From Sabellastarte sp. h YS-2021 (lineage: Eukaryota > Annelida > Polychaeta > Sabellida > Sabellidae): 64,000 nucleotides of DNA. The notes beneath the pieces were generated by a model, which was given only the letters and a program-made list of their open reading frames with translations, did not search any database and was not told where the DNA came from. Position numbers and translations under genes: made by a program. Positions 45,173 through 57,140 of this stretch are shown one piece after another (position 1 is the first letter of the stretch; the number at the start of each line of letters is the position of its first letter). The stretch covers positions 4,712,001-4,776,000 of the forward strand of contig OZ024928.1 in NCBI GenBank assembly GCA_964017235.1. Direction: 5' to 3'.

Positions 45173-45414
45173 AGGGACCATAGTGGCGCAGTGGTAACAC
45201 ACTCGTCTCCCACCTCTGAGGTCAGCGGTTCAAACCCCAGACCTTATGTGGGAAAGTTGGTAGTTGCTTACCGATGGTTGGCAGTTTACAGTGTAGAACC
45301 TTGACCAACTGTATGTGGGGGTTTCCTCTGCCCACAAGACTATCCATCGTGATATGACCTGCACAGTGTTGAAAGCAATGTAAAACCCCAAATATATAAT
45401 GAAGAAATAAAGCT
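45173..45414 (+). mobile_element. SINE-A copy nested in an R-element
   Basis: A complete copy: head GGGACCATAGTGGCGCAGTG, B box GGTTCAAACCCCAG, full body, tail GTAAAACCCCAAATATATAA. The flanks AGATCCTAAAC (45162-45172) and AGATCCCAAAC (45415-45425) are an 11-base duplication with one difference, and lie within R-element sequence. Confidence 0.93.
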
Positions 45415-45600
45415 AGATCCCAAACCAGTCAACAATCCCGTTTTTTTGTTTATTCTATTCCCTTATGTGGGTTAAAATAAATAAATAAATTTAAAAAAAC
45501 CCCCCAAAACAAACAAGATTACAGTATGGTGAAATTGCAATATAGGGATAATCAGCTACTTTGGCGGAAGACTGTTCTTTGAGTGGTTTCTAGTTATTCA
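45415..45600 (+). mobile_element. R-element, right half
   Basis: It resumes after the SINE with AGATCCCAAAC and ends TTTGGCGGAAGACTGTTC plus TTTGAGTGGTTTCTAG. Confidence 0.55.
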
Positions 45601-46065
45601 TGATATCAGGATCTCTGATGTATGGCCCATGTATGTCAAATGGCTATTTTGGTCAAAGTCATATAAATCCACCAGACATATATTTTAAAAATTGTCTTTA
45701 CATTGAACAAGGGGTCAACAAGGACTTGTGAAAATTCGTTTAAGTGATAATTTGCCATTAATATCTTTTGGCGAATGTGGTTCTTAGGGTGAAAATCTTA
45801 ATCTTTCCTTTTTATATTTGGCTGATACTATGCCCACCATTTTATGATCCAGGGCTTTGATAAAACACCTGTATTAACTGTTACAATTAAGGTCTGTTTA
45901 TATCTATTTATCATATACTTAGAGGAAGTTTGTTGATGCAATAACCTGAAAAAGTCATATCTGAAATAGCCCCAGAGTAACACAACACTCAAATACTGCA
46001 TAATCAGAAATTCAAAGAGATTCAAACACTGATAGTTTTAAGGCTTTGAAAATCACTTCAAATGA

Positions 46066-46112
46066 GTTATTATCTAATCTAATGATATTCTAATAGCCCT
46101 TAATCTCTGAAC
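46066..46112 (-). mobile_element. LINE 3' tail fragment
   Basis: TATCTAATCTAATGATATTC then TAATAGCCCTTAATCTC is the reversed LINE tail and last UTR bases. The body is missing. Confidence 0.5.
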
Positions 46113-46867
46113 CAGTTGATTCAAAAACACATAAAACAGAATCATTTTTCTTACTTAATTTAGGCTTTGGACTTACGTGGCTCAATAATAAGTTCATTAA
46201 AACCTAAAAAAACCCAAACAAATGCATTTGGTTACTTGACTGTTATCACTGTGGTGGTGGGTTTAAATACAGTTTGTGGCAACACTTATGATGCAATGAG
46301 AACTTGTCCTGATATGACGTCAATTCCGTCATCAAACCCCTTCTGCCCCACAAAACAGGAAGGCTATCCAGTAGCCAGTCTTGAAATTGAAAGCATCATT
46401 GATAAAGTAAAATAATTCTGTGTATTCTCCATTTGTCATATTGACTAACATTCTAATACCTCGGTCACATACCTTTTTTTTACGCTGGGGTCATGAGGTA
46501 CAAACGGAGGCTGGGGTCAGAAGCTACAAATAAATGGGCTCTTATGCTTTCAGATGTGGGCAGCCTTGGTATGGTCAGCTTTATGTCTTTGTAGCACATC
46601 TTTCGGACAAATTCATTGGGATTCACATTTGGGCAGAATGTGTTCATTACAACATGGAATGAATTTGCCCTTGACCTCTCACAAGCTGTATTAGATTTTA
46701 TACGCTGGGTGTTTGAAGGGACGGAATGATTTTGCAGGGCAGTTTGATCTTCAACATGCATTAAACAGAGACGAGGTCTCCTTTCTGAAGCATTAGGACA
46801 AGGTCATCCGGTAGAAATCAAATACGCATGAAAAAAGAAACGACTGCATGAAAAGGTGTGGCCTAAT
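46113..46867. other. Intron 2, unassigned
   Basis: Open frames at 46167-46415 (+) and 46480-46761 (-) were examined. Neither shows a domain I recognise or clean splice sites. Confidence 0.3.
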
Positions 46868-47190
46868 CATTTGAATTCTAACTTGACTTTTATAGCGCTT
46901 AATCTCCCCTTTACAAGGGGACTTTAAGATACAACATCACCTAAAAGGTCAACCAATATCAGTATCCAGGGACGGAAAGGGGCTTAAGCACCACAGGGAC
47001 CAACTGGGTAGATATTAAGACTAAGGTGGTTCTGCCTTGGTGCAGAGGTAGGATTGAAGCCAAGTAAATAAACACTCTTAAGAGTATGGTGGTAAGGTAT
47101 CCAGTCTGAATACTACTGCATTGTTTACATGAAGCTACTGGATAAGAGTTGCACCAGGTACCCAAGTACCCGTTTGAATGGATCATTATG
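46868..47190 (-). mobile_element. LINE 3' end
   Basis: On the minus strand the family ending AAGGGGAGATTAAGCGCTAT and AAAAGTC is clear at 46873-46915. The preceding 270 bases (e.g. CTTACCACCATACTC) probably belong to the same 3' region, but no conserved RT words are visible. Confidence 0.5.
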
Positions 47191-48615
47191 GGGTAATATT
47201 ACACCAGTGGGACAAAATATACAGATTTGTATAGAATTTAAATCCTATATAGTCAGCTCCACGCCGGCAAAGGGATACTCAGATGTGACATATAAATAAG
47301 TAACTCTAACCATTTGTGGTCCATTAAGTCCAACCTAAAATAGCATACAGATGACCTGTACCACCATCATACCCTAGCTTCTTCGGCAAAGAAAGTAAAT
47401 TGGTAAAAATAAATTTTTGTTTCAACAATTGATCAAGCCAGGCTAGTATTCTACTTTAATAGGCTAAAATTGACTCCCAGTTACTAGTGTAAACCATTAC
47501 TAACACACATTAATAACACCTCGGAGATATCTTTGTCTTATCTGAGATAAGGATCACTAAACTAACAGTATCCTCGGGTCACAAAGCGTGCACAGTGTTG
47601 GTGTGGCTTTCTTATGTTAATGTATACATGATTTGTTCATATCTCTGCTGATTTGAAAAGTTCCACCCAAGAATGAATCACATGACCTTTTCCCGGAATG
47701 GGGATTGCCGTCCCCCATGTCTTAGCTTGATTTATTTCAAAGAATTTCTTTATGTTCATTTTATTTTCTCAATGTAAAAATAGAAAAAAAAGGAAAGATT
47801 TATTTATTATTTTGAAATTGGGCTGTTTGCAATAGTAATTTTTCAGTATTGGAAAAAACTACCATATCCGTAATTTGTAAATGTAATGAACAATGTTCTT
47901 GTCATGTGTTTCAAAATTAAAAAACACAACAACCTTTCAATAACAGATTTTTGGGCTAGTCTCTGCAGTCAAATGCCCCCGAATATTCCAATAATGATTT
48001 CTTTCTTTCCTGTTTGTGGCCTTAAAGGTTATGAATCGGAGAGTGCAACCTTAAGTTTCTCCTGACTCACGGCTTGTTTTTGTGCTATGGCTTAATAACT
48101 ATTGAACTATGGTTACATGTATGTCCATTTATATTTTCTGGTACAAAGATTGAACACTTTAAAAGTATAATAACAGTAGATTGTTAAAGGTAAAGGACTT
48201 TGTGAAAAATTAGAAAATGTTCTAAATAGAAATGTCCATGTCACACCGCTCATATGAAATAGCAGACAGCTACTTCCCTAATTTCTATTTTATTTATCTG
48301 TGTCACACAGCACCGCACATATATACCATGGACTTAGATCAGCACAGATTTCATTGGCATATGTTCTATCAAATGTGTCAGTTATAAATATGCTTTACAC
48401 CAAAACCATGCAACTAATCCATCTTCTAAAGGACTTTTTAACACGATGATAATATAATTTGTACATTCTGACCTTAAATCGGCTCACAACCAATCAGCAG
48501 TAAGCTTACAAAATTTAACGATTGTGCTGATGAACCTGATTGGTTTAGGTGTGGATTTGTTACTCGTTATGTCAATTTTTAGTGCATGCCTGACTACCAA
48601 GTTATGTAGTAATTT
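47191..48615. other. Intron 2, unassigned
   Basis: No exon or repeat is recognised. Confidence 0.3.
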
Positions 48616-48617
48616 AC

Positions 48618-48708
48618 TAGTCAACACAAAGAGTTAATTTCTTAGTCAACACAAAGAGTTAATTTCTTAGTGAACACAAAGAGTTAATTTCTTAGTCAAC
48701 ACAAAGAG
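48618..48708. repeat. Tandem repeat, 25-bp unit, nearly four copies
   Basis: The unit TAGTCAACACAAAGAG plus TTAATTTCT is repeated with one substitution (GTGAAC in copy 3). Confidence 0.93.
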
Positions 48709-48802
48709 AGAGCAATGTCTTAATTGAAATGCACTTATAACTTTTGTGGATTTGTATCTGTTTTAAATTCATGACTTATTCTTACCTAGAAACCAATAAT
48801 TT

Positions 48803-49195
48803 TTACCTCTGCCAAGGAGGTATTAAATTCATGACCGTTTATTTGTTTGTTTGCTTGCTAGCATGCAGGATTATGGAAATGTCTATGGAATTACGGTTAC
48901 TGAATTGGACCTGGTGTTGTGTTTTAGAGTCTGCCTTGGAAGAGATTAAGCACCATAAACGTACAGAATAGAATAGAAAAAGAAAAACTACGCAAATGCC
49001 ACTGGTTTGATCTTCATGAAAAAATGAGAAGATAGGTCTTGGTGCAACTTAGATCCCATTAAACTTTGAGAGTGATTCTGATTACTGCATGGATACAAAA
49101 CATCAAAGATCCGGTTTTCCCATTTTCTTATTATTGAACTGTTATAAAGTTCATACGTGCCTTGGCACAAGTATGCAATCTCTGTGTGCTCTTGT
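48803..49195 (+). mobile_element. R-element copy, split by a LINE tail
   Basis: It starts ACCTCTGCCAAGGAGGTATT and GTTTATTTGTTTGTTTGC, is broken after GCAGGATTATG, and resumes with CAAATGCCACTGGTTTG as in the intact copy at 41.9 kb. It ends CCTTGGCACAAGTATGC plus GTGTGCTCTTG. Confidence 0.75.
48893..48982 (+). mobile_element. LINE 3' end inside an R-element
   Basis: TTAGAGTCTGCCTTGG, AGAGATTAAGCACCATAAAC and tail AGAATAGAATAGAAA. An extremely 5'-truncated insertion of the LINE family seen at 3.0 kb. Confidence 0.75.
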
Positions 49196-49639
49196 CCACT
49201 TATTTTGTGTATGTTGATATGAGTTTCTTTCATTAAAAAAATGTGTTGGTATAAACACAGCTAATAGATGTACTTTACACAATTACCCATATTAAATCTA
49301 TTTAAAGTCATTTCTACAGCCATACAACCAATCAATGGTCAGGTTACAAAGCAAAGTGCTTTTTTGTGTCAGCCATGATCGGTCAAAAGTTTGATATCGT
49401 TGTTCACTTCATTTTGGTGCCAATTTAAGACACATTCCAGTTCACAAAGGAGACCAATAAAATACACAATTAGAAAATGGAGTAAATATTTAAAACAGAG
49501 TAAATATGACCCCTGCACAATGGCCCCAAGGGCCCATCCCACTTTTTGACGATGTTTAAAAATTTCCTCCCTTTTATTTTTACATAATTTCAATTAAATT
49601 TTAACTAAATGTCTCTTATCTGTGGTGGCCTTTTAATGA
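49196..49639. other. Intron 2, unassigned
   Basis: No feature is recognised. Confidence 0.3.
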
Positions 49640-49815
49640 TCTCTGTAAAGGAGGTACTGTTTTCATGACAATTTGTTTGTTTGTTTGCTAGGAGTATTAT
49701 GCAAATATTACTGATTGGAACATCAAGGTCAGATGCGTCTTGGACCAATGTAGATTCCATTAATGTTGGGAGTGATCTGGATACAAACTAATCCAAATTT
49801 TCCCATTTACTGGAT
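49640..49815 (+). mobile_element. R-element copy just upstream of exon 3
   Basis: ATCTCTGTAAAGGAGGTACT, AATTTGTTTGTTTGTTTGC and GGGAGTGATCTGGAT fit the family. The right terminus is missing. Confidence 0.65.
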
Positions 49816-49909
49816 TACACAAATATTGCTGATGGGAACTTTATGAAAATGGCCAAAGTTCTATATTCTGCGTTGTACCCTTGTCACAGTCATGCTGTAT
49901 ATTTGGTAG

Positions 49910-50015
49910 GATGCAGACCTGTATGCTGATGATGACTACTTCTTCAGTGAACCGTATAAAGGGCTGATCTACACCAAAAGAAAAGAGCCCGCTGTATCAG
50001 AAGAGTATGACTCAG
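49910..50015 (+). CDS. Exon 3 of putative reprolysin/ADAM-like metalloprotease (prosegment)
   Basis: The exon starts in phase 0 after TTTGGTAG and ends in ...TCA G before donor GTGGGT at 50016, so it is phase 1. It adds 35 codons (residues 73-107) including an acidic, aromatic run DADLYADDDYFFSEPYKG and then a basic YTKRKEP. The alternative acceptor seven bases downstream runs into a stop, so the chosen acceptor is the only workable one in this phase. No cysteine is present, so this exon offers no cysteine-switch residue. A decayed R-element ends roughly 95 bases upstream. The link to exon 4 rests on the phase match and the domain order. Intron 3 (about 12.7 kb) follows. Confidence 0.5.
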
Positions 50016-50204
50016 GTGGGTCACCATAATCATGATAGCTATCCAATAATTCGGCTTCTTGCAAAAAAAATATTGAAATAGTGGTTGAATCAATTCACAC
50101 CGGTAAATGTACTGAAAAGAGGATGTATCTGCAGGTCAGCTCTAGCCAGTATTGCTAACAAGATAAGTTCACAACAGACTTACAGTCTGTTTTCTTAATA
50201 TAAT

Positions 50205-50400
50205 AAACAAGGCTGAAAAGTCTTTTAGTCCACATGCACAAGATGCAGAGCCATCAGAAACATGAGTAATGCATTGGAATTTATAAAAGTCTGGGGACAG
50301 AAACCAAATTCCAAGTCAGATACATCCTGTAGCTTGCCTAGAAGACATCCCAGTACTAAGGTAGGCCATTGCTGCTTAACTTAAGTGAAGAGATGGGTTT
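50205..50400 (-). mobile_element. 5S-SINE copy, interrupted
   Basis: On the minus strand the 5S-like part (TCACTTAAGTTAAGCAGC, AATGGCCTACC, TTAGTACTGGGATG) is at 50338-50400, and the family 3' part (CTGATGGCTCTGCATC, CTAAAAGACTTTTCAGCC) is at 50205-50272. About 65 unrelated bases separate them. Confidence 0.75.
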
Positions 50401-50644
50401 TCATCATTATACTTCACAATTCATAAAAGTCTGTTGTTAAAAATAATGAAAAAAAATAAAGTCTAGCAGTGCAAGCCTCAACAAGAGCTTCCGTTTAAAA
50501 ACATGATGTTCAAAGAAAAACTTCTCCATTTTGTGTTAATGTAACCATAGTTTTGCCCATTTAAAGCAAATGTAACAACATTTGCAGACTCACAATTTCA
50601 TGGACATACTCATATGTTCATGCTCCATTTTGAAGCAATAAAAC

Positions 50645-50875
50645 ACTTGTAGAGTACAAGCCTCCACCAAGACAGCATTTCCGAAAAATTGGGAATTTTG
50701 GGGTTCCAGAATAAGATCTGGATCTTTCCCGAAATTCAATTACTTTTTGGTCAAGGCCTACCAACATAAAACAAAAATCAGAAATATATGTTCATCCTTT
50801 TGGAGTTATTGCAAACACAAACAGACAAACATTATGCACCTCAAAACATAACCTCCAGGCAGAGGTGATAAGTGT
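50645..50875 (-). mobile_element. R-element copy
   Basis: Reversed family words: CCTCCACCAAGACAG, AGATCTGGATCTTTCCC, GAGTTATTGCAAACACAAAC and ATAACCTCCAGGCAGAGGTG. Confidence 0.65.
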
Positions 50876-53044
50876 TTATCATAGCATTGGAACGGAAAAA
50901 GTGTGACAGGTGTTTAAAGCACCAATAGGAACTTAAAAAAATTATAAGCAAAAAACATTCAACTAGGGGAGACTTAGGAGAGAAATAGACCAGTCTTCAA
51001 TTGGGAAAATAGCTGAGAATTCTTTATTATATTGACTGGTATCCTTACAATAAATACATCTGACAGAAGATTCATAAGGTGTATGTGTTCATTGTTCTAA
51101 CTTATTTTACTTATCAATCAAGCAAAATATCAGATACTAAATGTAAAGTAACCCTTGTGAGTACATTTTAAGGTCTTATCACAAGTTAAGCCAAAGTAAT
51201 AGCACTTCAGCATCTGTCGGCCAATTTTCCTATGATACTTTCTAATTATCACCTTACCACCTCCCTGATCTGATATTAGTGAAAAAAAATCCAAGCAAAA
51301 TAACTTAAACATAAGAAAAACTTTTTCTGCTTAAGGAAGTGAAAACCATGACTAAATTTGGTGACCGATAAGTTTTTGTTGTTGTGGCTCAAAGGCTGTG
51401 GAGCCAAGTGCCGGAAAACTTCAAACACGTTGCTGATCAAAACAAAATAATTATTGAAAAACCTTTGACAGATGAAACAAAGAAATATTCCTGTCTACAG
51501 AGCACTTTTGAACATGTTGTTGGAAAGGGCACTCTGCAAAACTCTTTACTCCATTACGTAACATCTCGATAAAACGAAGACATCTGTCTTGCTTTATCGA
51601 CTTCATTCAGTAACTTCAGATACTGACGACAATTTATCAAGATTATAGTGTGATAAATCAAGAAATAAAATCCCACATGGCAACAAAAAAGGTCCTAAAT
51701 AAGAAAGCATCCAATCAGCTAAGAAAGTAAGAAATCTGATAGGCCTGTCTGAAGAGCTGTCTAGTTTTAAGGCGACTTCAGAAGCTAATGGCTCTAGCCT
51801 CTGGTCTGACACTTTGGAAAAAGCTTTTGTTGCACTTTGAGATGCATCTGCCATGCTCCACTGCTTGGTATCTTACCATTGCATAAACCTAAACTTGGCA
51901 CAAAACGGAAATATATATAAATGACACAATCAATGGTTTTAAACTGAACCATAAGATGTCTTCGACCACACTCGCACATTTTCGGGGACGTATTAATACC
52001 ATATAAGGTGGTCGAGGTGACCACGGACATAAATTAATTGTTTTCGGGGATTTCTGTATACAAATCGTGCCAAGCTGGGCGTTGATTTCAAGTAGAATTA
52101 TATAATTACCCCTACCATGATTCTAAAAGGTTCATTGTTATGGGTTTATGTTAGTAAAGTACATTTATGACTTAAGCTTGTGTCAATGCGTATTTTTAAT
52201 CAAAACAAATCCATGTAAGCACACTTAAAACCAGCAAAACTAAGGATTTTGTGTCCAGGCAGTGCCAAGTTTGAGCGGGGAGCAGTGCCTGGTAATTTTT
52301 GTTTGGTTGAGTTGAACCTACGTCTTTATGTCCGATTTAACAGCTAGGGTTATCATGCCACACACCGTCAGTATTTCCCGCTTCCTTTACATTCGTATGA
52401 ACTTGGTTTGAACCCAAGTCCACAGAAGTCAGACCAAAAGTGATCATTTGCCAAACGTGATAAACATGGAATCAACAGTGCCAATTTCGGTGAAGTTAAA
52501 GACCTGGTCACACTTTTCTGATACATTTCCTACAGGCATTAAGTACTTACAAGCGAGAGAGAGAGATGTCATGTTACGTGACAATATATGTAGATTCTAC
52601 AGTTAATGGCACATTCACAATGTTTTGTGTGGTCATAAAAACTCATATTTGAATTTCCATTCATGACCTTAAGCTTGACCCTATTTTTCCATAAATGGAC
52701 TTTGTATCTGGGGAGCCCATGTTTAAAAGTTAGCTGACCCATATAGCCATTCCCCCCTTTCACTCCACCAGCTTTTACATATTAGTATATGATGTGAGAT
52801 CTCACCGAAGGGTTTGAAAAAAATCTGCTACATGTTGAAATGCTTGCCCATTTTGCCGTGTTGTATCGAATGCGTCTTGCCCAAATTATTAAACCTTATG
52901 GATACTACTAAAACATAAAATACATTGAGCCCAAAATGAGCCCAGACAATTGAAGTATTTTTTTACATTTGTACATAGCTTGTGAATCAGTGAAACAGTG
53001 TGGTCTAGGTGTAAGGTATTTATCACCTTTTTATTGCCATAACA
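50876..53044. other. Intron 3, unassigned
   Basis: A plus-strand open frame at 51384-51572 (starts AQRLWSQVPENF) lacks a recognised domain. No exon is called. Confidence 0.3.
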
Positions 53045-53275
53045 CTGAGGGCTATTGTAGGGCAGTGGTAACGCATTCGTCTCTCACCTCTGAGGTCAGT
53101 GGTTCAAACCCCAGACTTTATGTGGGAAAATTGGTAGTTGCTTATCAATGGTCAGCAGTTTACAGTACAGAACCTTGATGAACTGTATGTACTGGTTTCC
53201 TCTGCCCACAAAATTACCCATCGTAATATGACCTGGACAGTGTTGAAAGCGCCGTACAACTGCAAATAAATAAAA
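53045..53275 (+). mobile_element. SINE-A copy
   Basis: The first bases are altered (GGGCTATTGTAGGGCAGTGG). B box GGTTCAAACCCCAG, body GTGGGAAAATTGGTAG and ACAGTACAGAACCTTG, tail AATAAATAAAA are typical. Confidence 0.85.
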
Positions 53276-53949
53276 AGATATTTTCATAAAAGACAAAAAG
53301 TTAATTAACTGAAAAATCATATGCAATGGCTAACAGTATACAAGGGACATGGTGAAAGGTTCTTCATGGTAAATGGATTAATTATGTATAAATGGGGGAG
53401 AAGAATATGAAAATGTCGTGTGGGAACTCGTCTGGCAAGTTTAACATATTTTAAAATATATTTATTTAATTATACTAAAAATTGCAGCAAAAATCACGTA
53501 CATGTGCAAGGTAAGGAATATTCACCTTCTAAGCATACATTAAAGTTCTCACTCCACACCGCTCATATGTGCAAAGGCCTTTAAGTGAGGATATGTTTAC
53601 GGTTGCTTTTTCTTGATCAAGTGCAGAAAAAGTAAATATTTTTTATTCTAATAAATGCTTCTTTTACCTATAATTTGACACAAAGTGTGCATAATTAAAC
53701 TGAAAGAACCCTTTTGGATTTTTGTTTTAAATGTTTGTCACTTGAGAAGAGTAAACACACTATCCGAGTCCTGACTCAGATTGCATGAATTTTTAATTGT
53801 CCACTCAAGGTCATATTTTCTTGAAAAATGGAGACGGACAGACCAGGGCGTATATGTTTCATATGTGACAGTGCCTTATGGCTTGTGTGTTTGGGTAGTA
53901 TTGGCTTGTAAAACATTGAATAACTAAAAAAGTATTTGGAGAGTTCACA
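53276..53949. other. Intron 3, unassigned
   Basis: No feature is recognised. Confidence 0.3.
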
Positions 53950-54115
53950 CCAGACATGAGGTCAAATACCTTCAAAAGTATTTAAATGCAAATACTTCTC
54001 AATTTTGAAATGCAAATGCAAATACTTTTACTTTCCACAAATACAAATGCAAATGCTTTTCAAAAGTATTTCAAATATTTTTTTTCAAATACTTTAAATT
54101 GTATATTACGGTACA
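53950..54115. repeat. AAATGCAAATAC-rich repeat
   Basis: ATGCAAAT occurs at 53986, 54010, 54016 and 54047, among AAATACTTTT and AAAAGTATTT words that pair with each other. This looks like the end of a hAT-type or other DNA-element remnant; no terminal repeats are defined. Confidence 0.6.
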
Positions 54116-54609
54116 TTATTATATTAAACGTGAATATTTCAACACACATTAAATGGGGATCATGATTTGATTGTAAAACACATAACGATAAACTTTAATC
54201 TTTCTCTGAAAAACATTGTTATAGAAATTAGTTACAATCAGTGTCACTTTATCAAAAACAAATAGTAAAAACAGCAAAAATAAACTATTGCTTAATTTAA
54301 TACAGCGAGAATGAGCTACAGCAATAATATCATGATGATATGCAACAAAGCAACTGTAGAAAACATGAATTAATGTATCTTAGCTTATCTTTATAACATA
54401 AGCTACTCTGCACACCTCCAAATAACTGCTTTTTTGCTATTTGTGTCCTGTTCTAGATTATAGCATGTAGAATTTTTCCAGGATCTACTTAGATATAATT
54501 TTAGACATTATTGTGGGATTGTCATGATGTATTTGTTATCGAGAAGCCTGACAATAAATTATAGAGATATATAAAAACACAAAGACTGAAAATGGCCCTA
54601 TCTCACAAT
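54116..54609. other. Intron 3, unassigned
   Basis: No feature is recognised. Confidence 0.3.
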
Positions 54610-54815
54610 GATTAAAGATCCAATCCAAAGATGAAAATTTCTGGATCCAGATGGTGATCCAGATCACCCCAAAACCAAATCATCTCGTCCTTCTGTCATT
54701 GTCAACATTTCCTGAAAATTTCATCACAATGGGTCCATAAATTTTCTGGTTATTTTGCAGACAAAAAGCTAACTCCACTAATAATATGTTTTCCTTGACA
54801 GAGGTAAAAAGAGGA
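54610..54815 (-). mobile_element. R-element copy
   Basis: TGGATCCAGATGGTGATCC, AGATCACCCCAAAACC, ATTTCCTGAAAATTTCATC and CTTGACAGAGGTAAAAAG are the reversed family order. Confidence 0.75.
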
Positions 54816-55779
54816 TAGTAAAAGTAGAACATTAAAACGTTTTCCTATAATCTATTAAAAACAAACAAGGAAAAAAACTTTAAAAGGACCATTAATAAAC
54901 ATTCATCTTTAACCATAGGTTTTTAATCATTATATGTTCCTCCCACTATTGAAAAAGGTCCCAGTGTACCACTAATGGAATCTTCAAGGTTCATCAGTCT
55001 CTGCGAGGGTTGTAAATTGCTCCATCCTGAACTATTTACCAATTTATTTACAATCAAGTAAGAGATACCACAGACATGTGTCCATTCAATTCAGTTTTAT
55101 TATTGGTCCGGATGTCACTCTTGGTAACAATTACATTGATTCTTATCAGCCGTAACAGTAAATGTGTTAAAAAAGGAACTTAGAAAAATTTCTCCACTAA
55201 ATGAAATTTGTACTTTTTTCATATTTTGGTTCACATTGCTAAGATGCATTTGAAACAAATTTTCCAGCGAAATCAAATAGTTTTAATTTTGGTTACAAAT
55301 TTCTTAATTGTGTACAGATATTTGAAATGGGGGGTTTAAGTATTCCATTTCTGTAAATAAATAGGTGTAGTAATATTTATTTTGTGATTATTTAACACAA
55401 ATATAGTTCCTTTCTAAGTCATTAAATAGTAGTCAGATAAAGAGCGATATTGTGTAAATATGTAAAGGTAAACAGATTTCAAAACCTAAAGATAGGCACT
55501 TAAAAAGACCAGTTGGTATCCCTATCACTAACAACTAGAAAGCACTCATAGAATGCAAACTTCTGCAGGATATTTTTGTATCCAAAAGTCTTTCCAACAT
55601 ACCGGAATATACATGTAAATACCAATTACTCTATTGTCCATGTAGCAGTAATTATAAGACACTTTTTGAACAATGTCTAATTAATGTTTACATTACTCAA
55701 ATTTTAGACAATAAATATAGACCTAGCTGGCAAAAAAAAAGAGTTAAAAATAAAAAAGTCTTTCCCAAAATGCAATTGT
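54816..55779. other. Intron 3, unassigned
   Basis: No feature is recognised. Confidence 0.3.
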
Positions 55780-55910
55780 TTTTTCCTTGGTTGAGGCTTT
55801 ACTGACATAAATAATCCAGAAAGATCTGTTCATTACTTTTAGAGTAATCCCAAATACAGACAGACAAATGCATGCACCGAATAACATAACATCTCGGCGA
55901 GGTATTTACA
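55780..55910 (-). mobile_element. R-element fragment
   Basis: TTTTCCTTGGTTGAGGC, TTTTAGAGTAATCCCAAATAC, AGACAGACAAATGC and ATAACATCTCGGCGAGG follow the order of the 50.7-kb copy. Confidence 0.55.
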
Positions 55911-55939
55911 AAAGTAAAACGTACAAAATTATATAATAA

Positions 55940-56215
55940 CAAGAGCATTAGAAGAGGCCATACCTCCGCCAAGGTTCTGAATCGCTGATATTACTCATGA
56001 ATGTAATGATAAAAAACCCATATAAATTGTCTGTATCCAGATGGTGATCTGGATCACCACCAAAATCTATTCAATATCTTCCTTGTACCATTGTCAACAT
56101 TTCCTGAAAACTGCAGCAAAAACCGTCCATAACTTTTATTTAGTTATTGTGCAAACTAACATCTAAACAAACAAACTAGGCCAATTATATAACTTCCTTT
56201 GTCGTGGTAAATATT
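55940..56215 (-). mobile_element. R-element copy, nearly full
   Basis: AAGAGCATTAGAAGAGGCC, ATACCTCCGCCAAGG (reversed right terminus), TCCAGATGGTGATCTGGATC, ATTTCCTGAAAACTGC, AAACAAACAAACTAGG and ACTTCCTTTGTCGTGG. Confidence 0.8.
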
Positions 56216-57040
56216 TACAAATAATTTTTGATTTCTCGCTGTTTATGTGAGGATTACTTTTTATTTTGTCAAAAAATCAGACTGGAATGACAATGGGGAG
56301 ACTGTTTGTTGACTGACAAGTCAGCAAATGCATTGCTGTGCTGATCCACAGACTATGCAGATTACACAGTCAAATATATCGATTAGTGACAGAATACAAT
56401 GCTACTACTGACAAGGTTAGTACCACCAACTCACATGGCTGAGTCTGTTGGAGGTTGTGGGTTCCAGCTCCTTTTGAAATCTTGTTTGTTGATATCTGGC
56501 AACCAATAAAAGACTAACTTGTTTGGTTATCACACAGTGGAGAGCCATGTCTGTCCTGGTGATGGATACTGTAAACCGGATTGAGCCCTGGGACAGGTTT
56601 CATGGGTAGAAGGGAGAATATGGCTGGTCTAGGGATGTCCCTTGAATTGCTCACATGGTGGGGTGTGGCCCTCAAGAGTGAGAAGCTGTGGATTTAAGTT
56701 TCCTTGAATCATTGCCCTGATATATACACACAAAAAATACTCTTTTTTTCTATTTCCGGTAGGTGAACAGTTCAGCTAAGACAATTTATTAAGGCAGCAA
56801 TATATCCTGGCTTTATTGTATTCCATTCAGGACAGACATATTTGTGTCTGGCTTAAATACCCATTTACTTCTGGTCTATTTAGCGAGGGGTAAATAGTGC
56901 AAAAAGTCGCCTGCTGCCATTCAACCGGAAGTACTAAACTTAAGGTTTGGGCTGAAAGGGTTTCTTGGCAAAAGTGTTGGAGAGCCACTTGAAATTGTCA
57001 AGTAATAATTAGTATGTAGGTAATGAAACAAACCTTGAAA
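56216..57040. other. Intron 3, with a possible diverged SINE and ETS-like sites
   Basis: 56405-56700 has a tRNA-like B box GTGGGTTCCAGCTCC and may be another SINE. TTTCCGGT (56753) and ACCGGAAGT (56924) are ETS-type words. No exon is recognised. Confidence 0.3.
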
Positions 57041-57140
57041 GAAAACACACACACACAAAAACAACAACAACAACAAACAAACAAACAACAACAACAACAA
57101 CAAAAAACAGCAAAAAAAAAAAAAAAAACAACAACAAAGA
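57041..57140. repeat. CA/CAA/A-rich microsatellite
   Basis: ACACACAC followed by imperfect CAA repeats and an A-run, ending ACAACAACAAAG. Open frames through it are artefacts. Confidence 0.9.

Noticed and set aside
45173-45260. Functional tRNA gene (A and B boxes are good)
   Set aside because: The head is followed by the SINE-A body and flanked by a target-site duplication. It does not fold as a complete tRNA with acceptor stem, so it is a SINE.
46167-46761. Two frames (plus 46167-46415, minus 46480-46761) that could be exons
   Set aside because: Cys-containing sequence looked tempting, but no domain, no usable donor at the right place, and no phase match to the protease exons.
51384-51572. 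62-codon plus-strand frame starting AQRLWSQVPENF
   Set aside because: Weak resemblance to the 'APK-WN-LP' end of LINE proteins, but the following residues do not fit.
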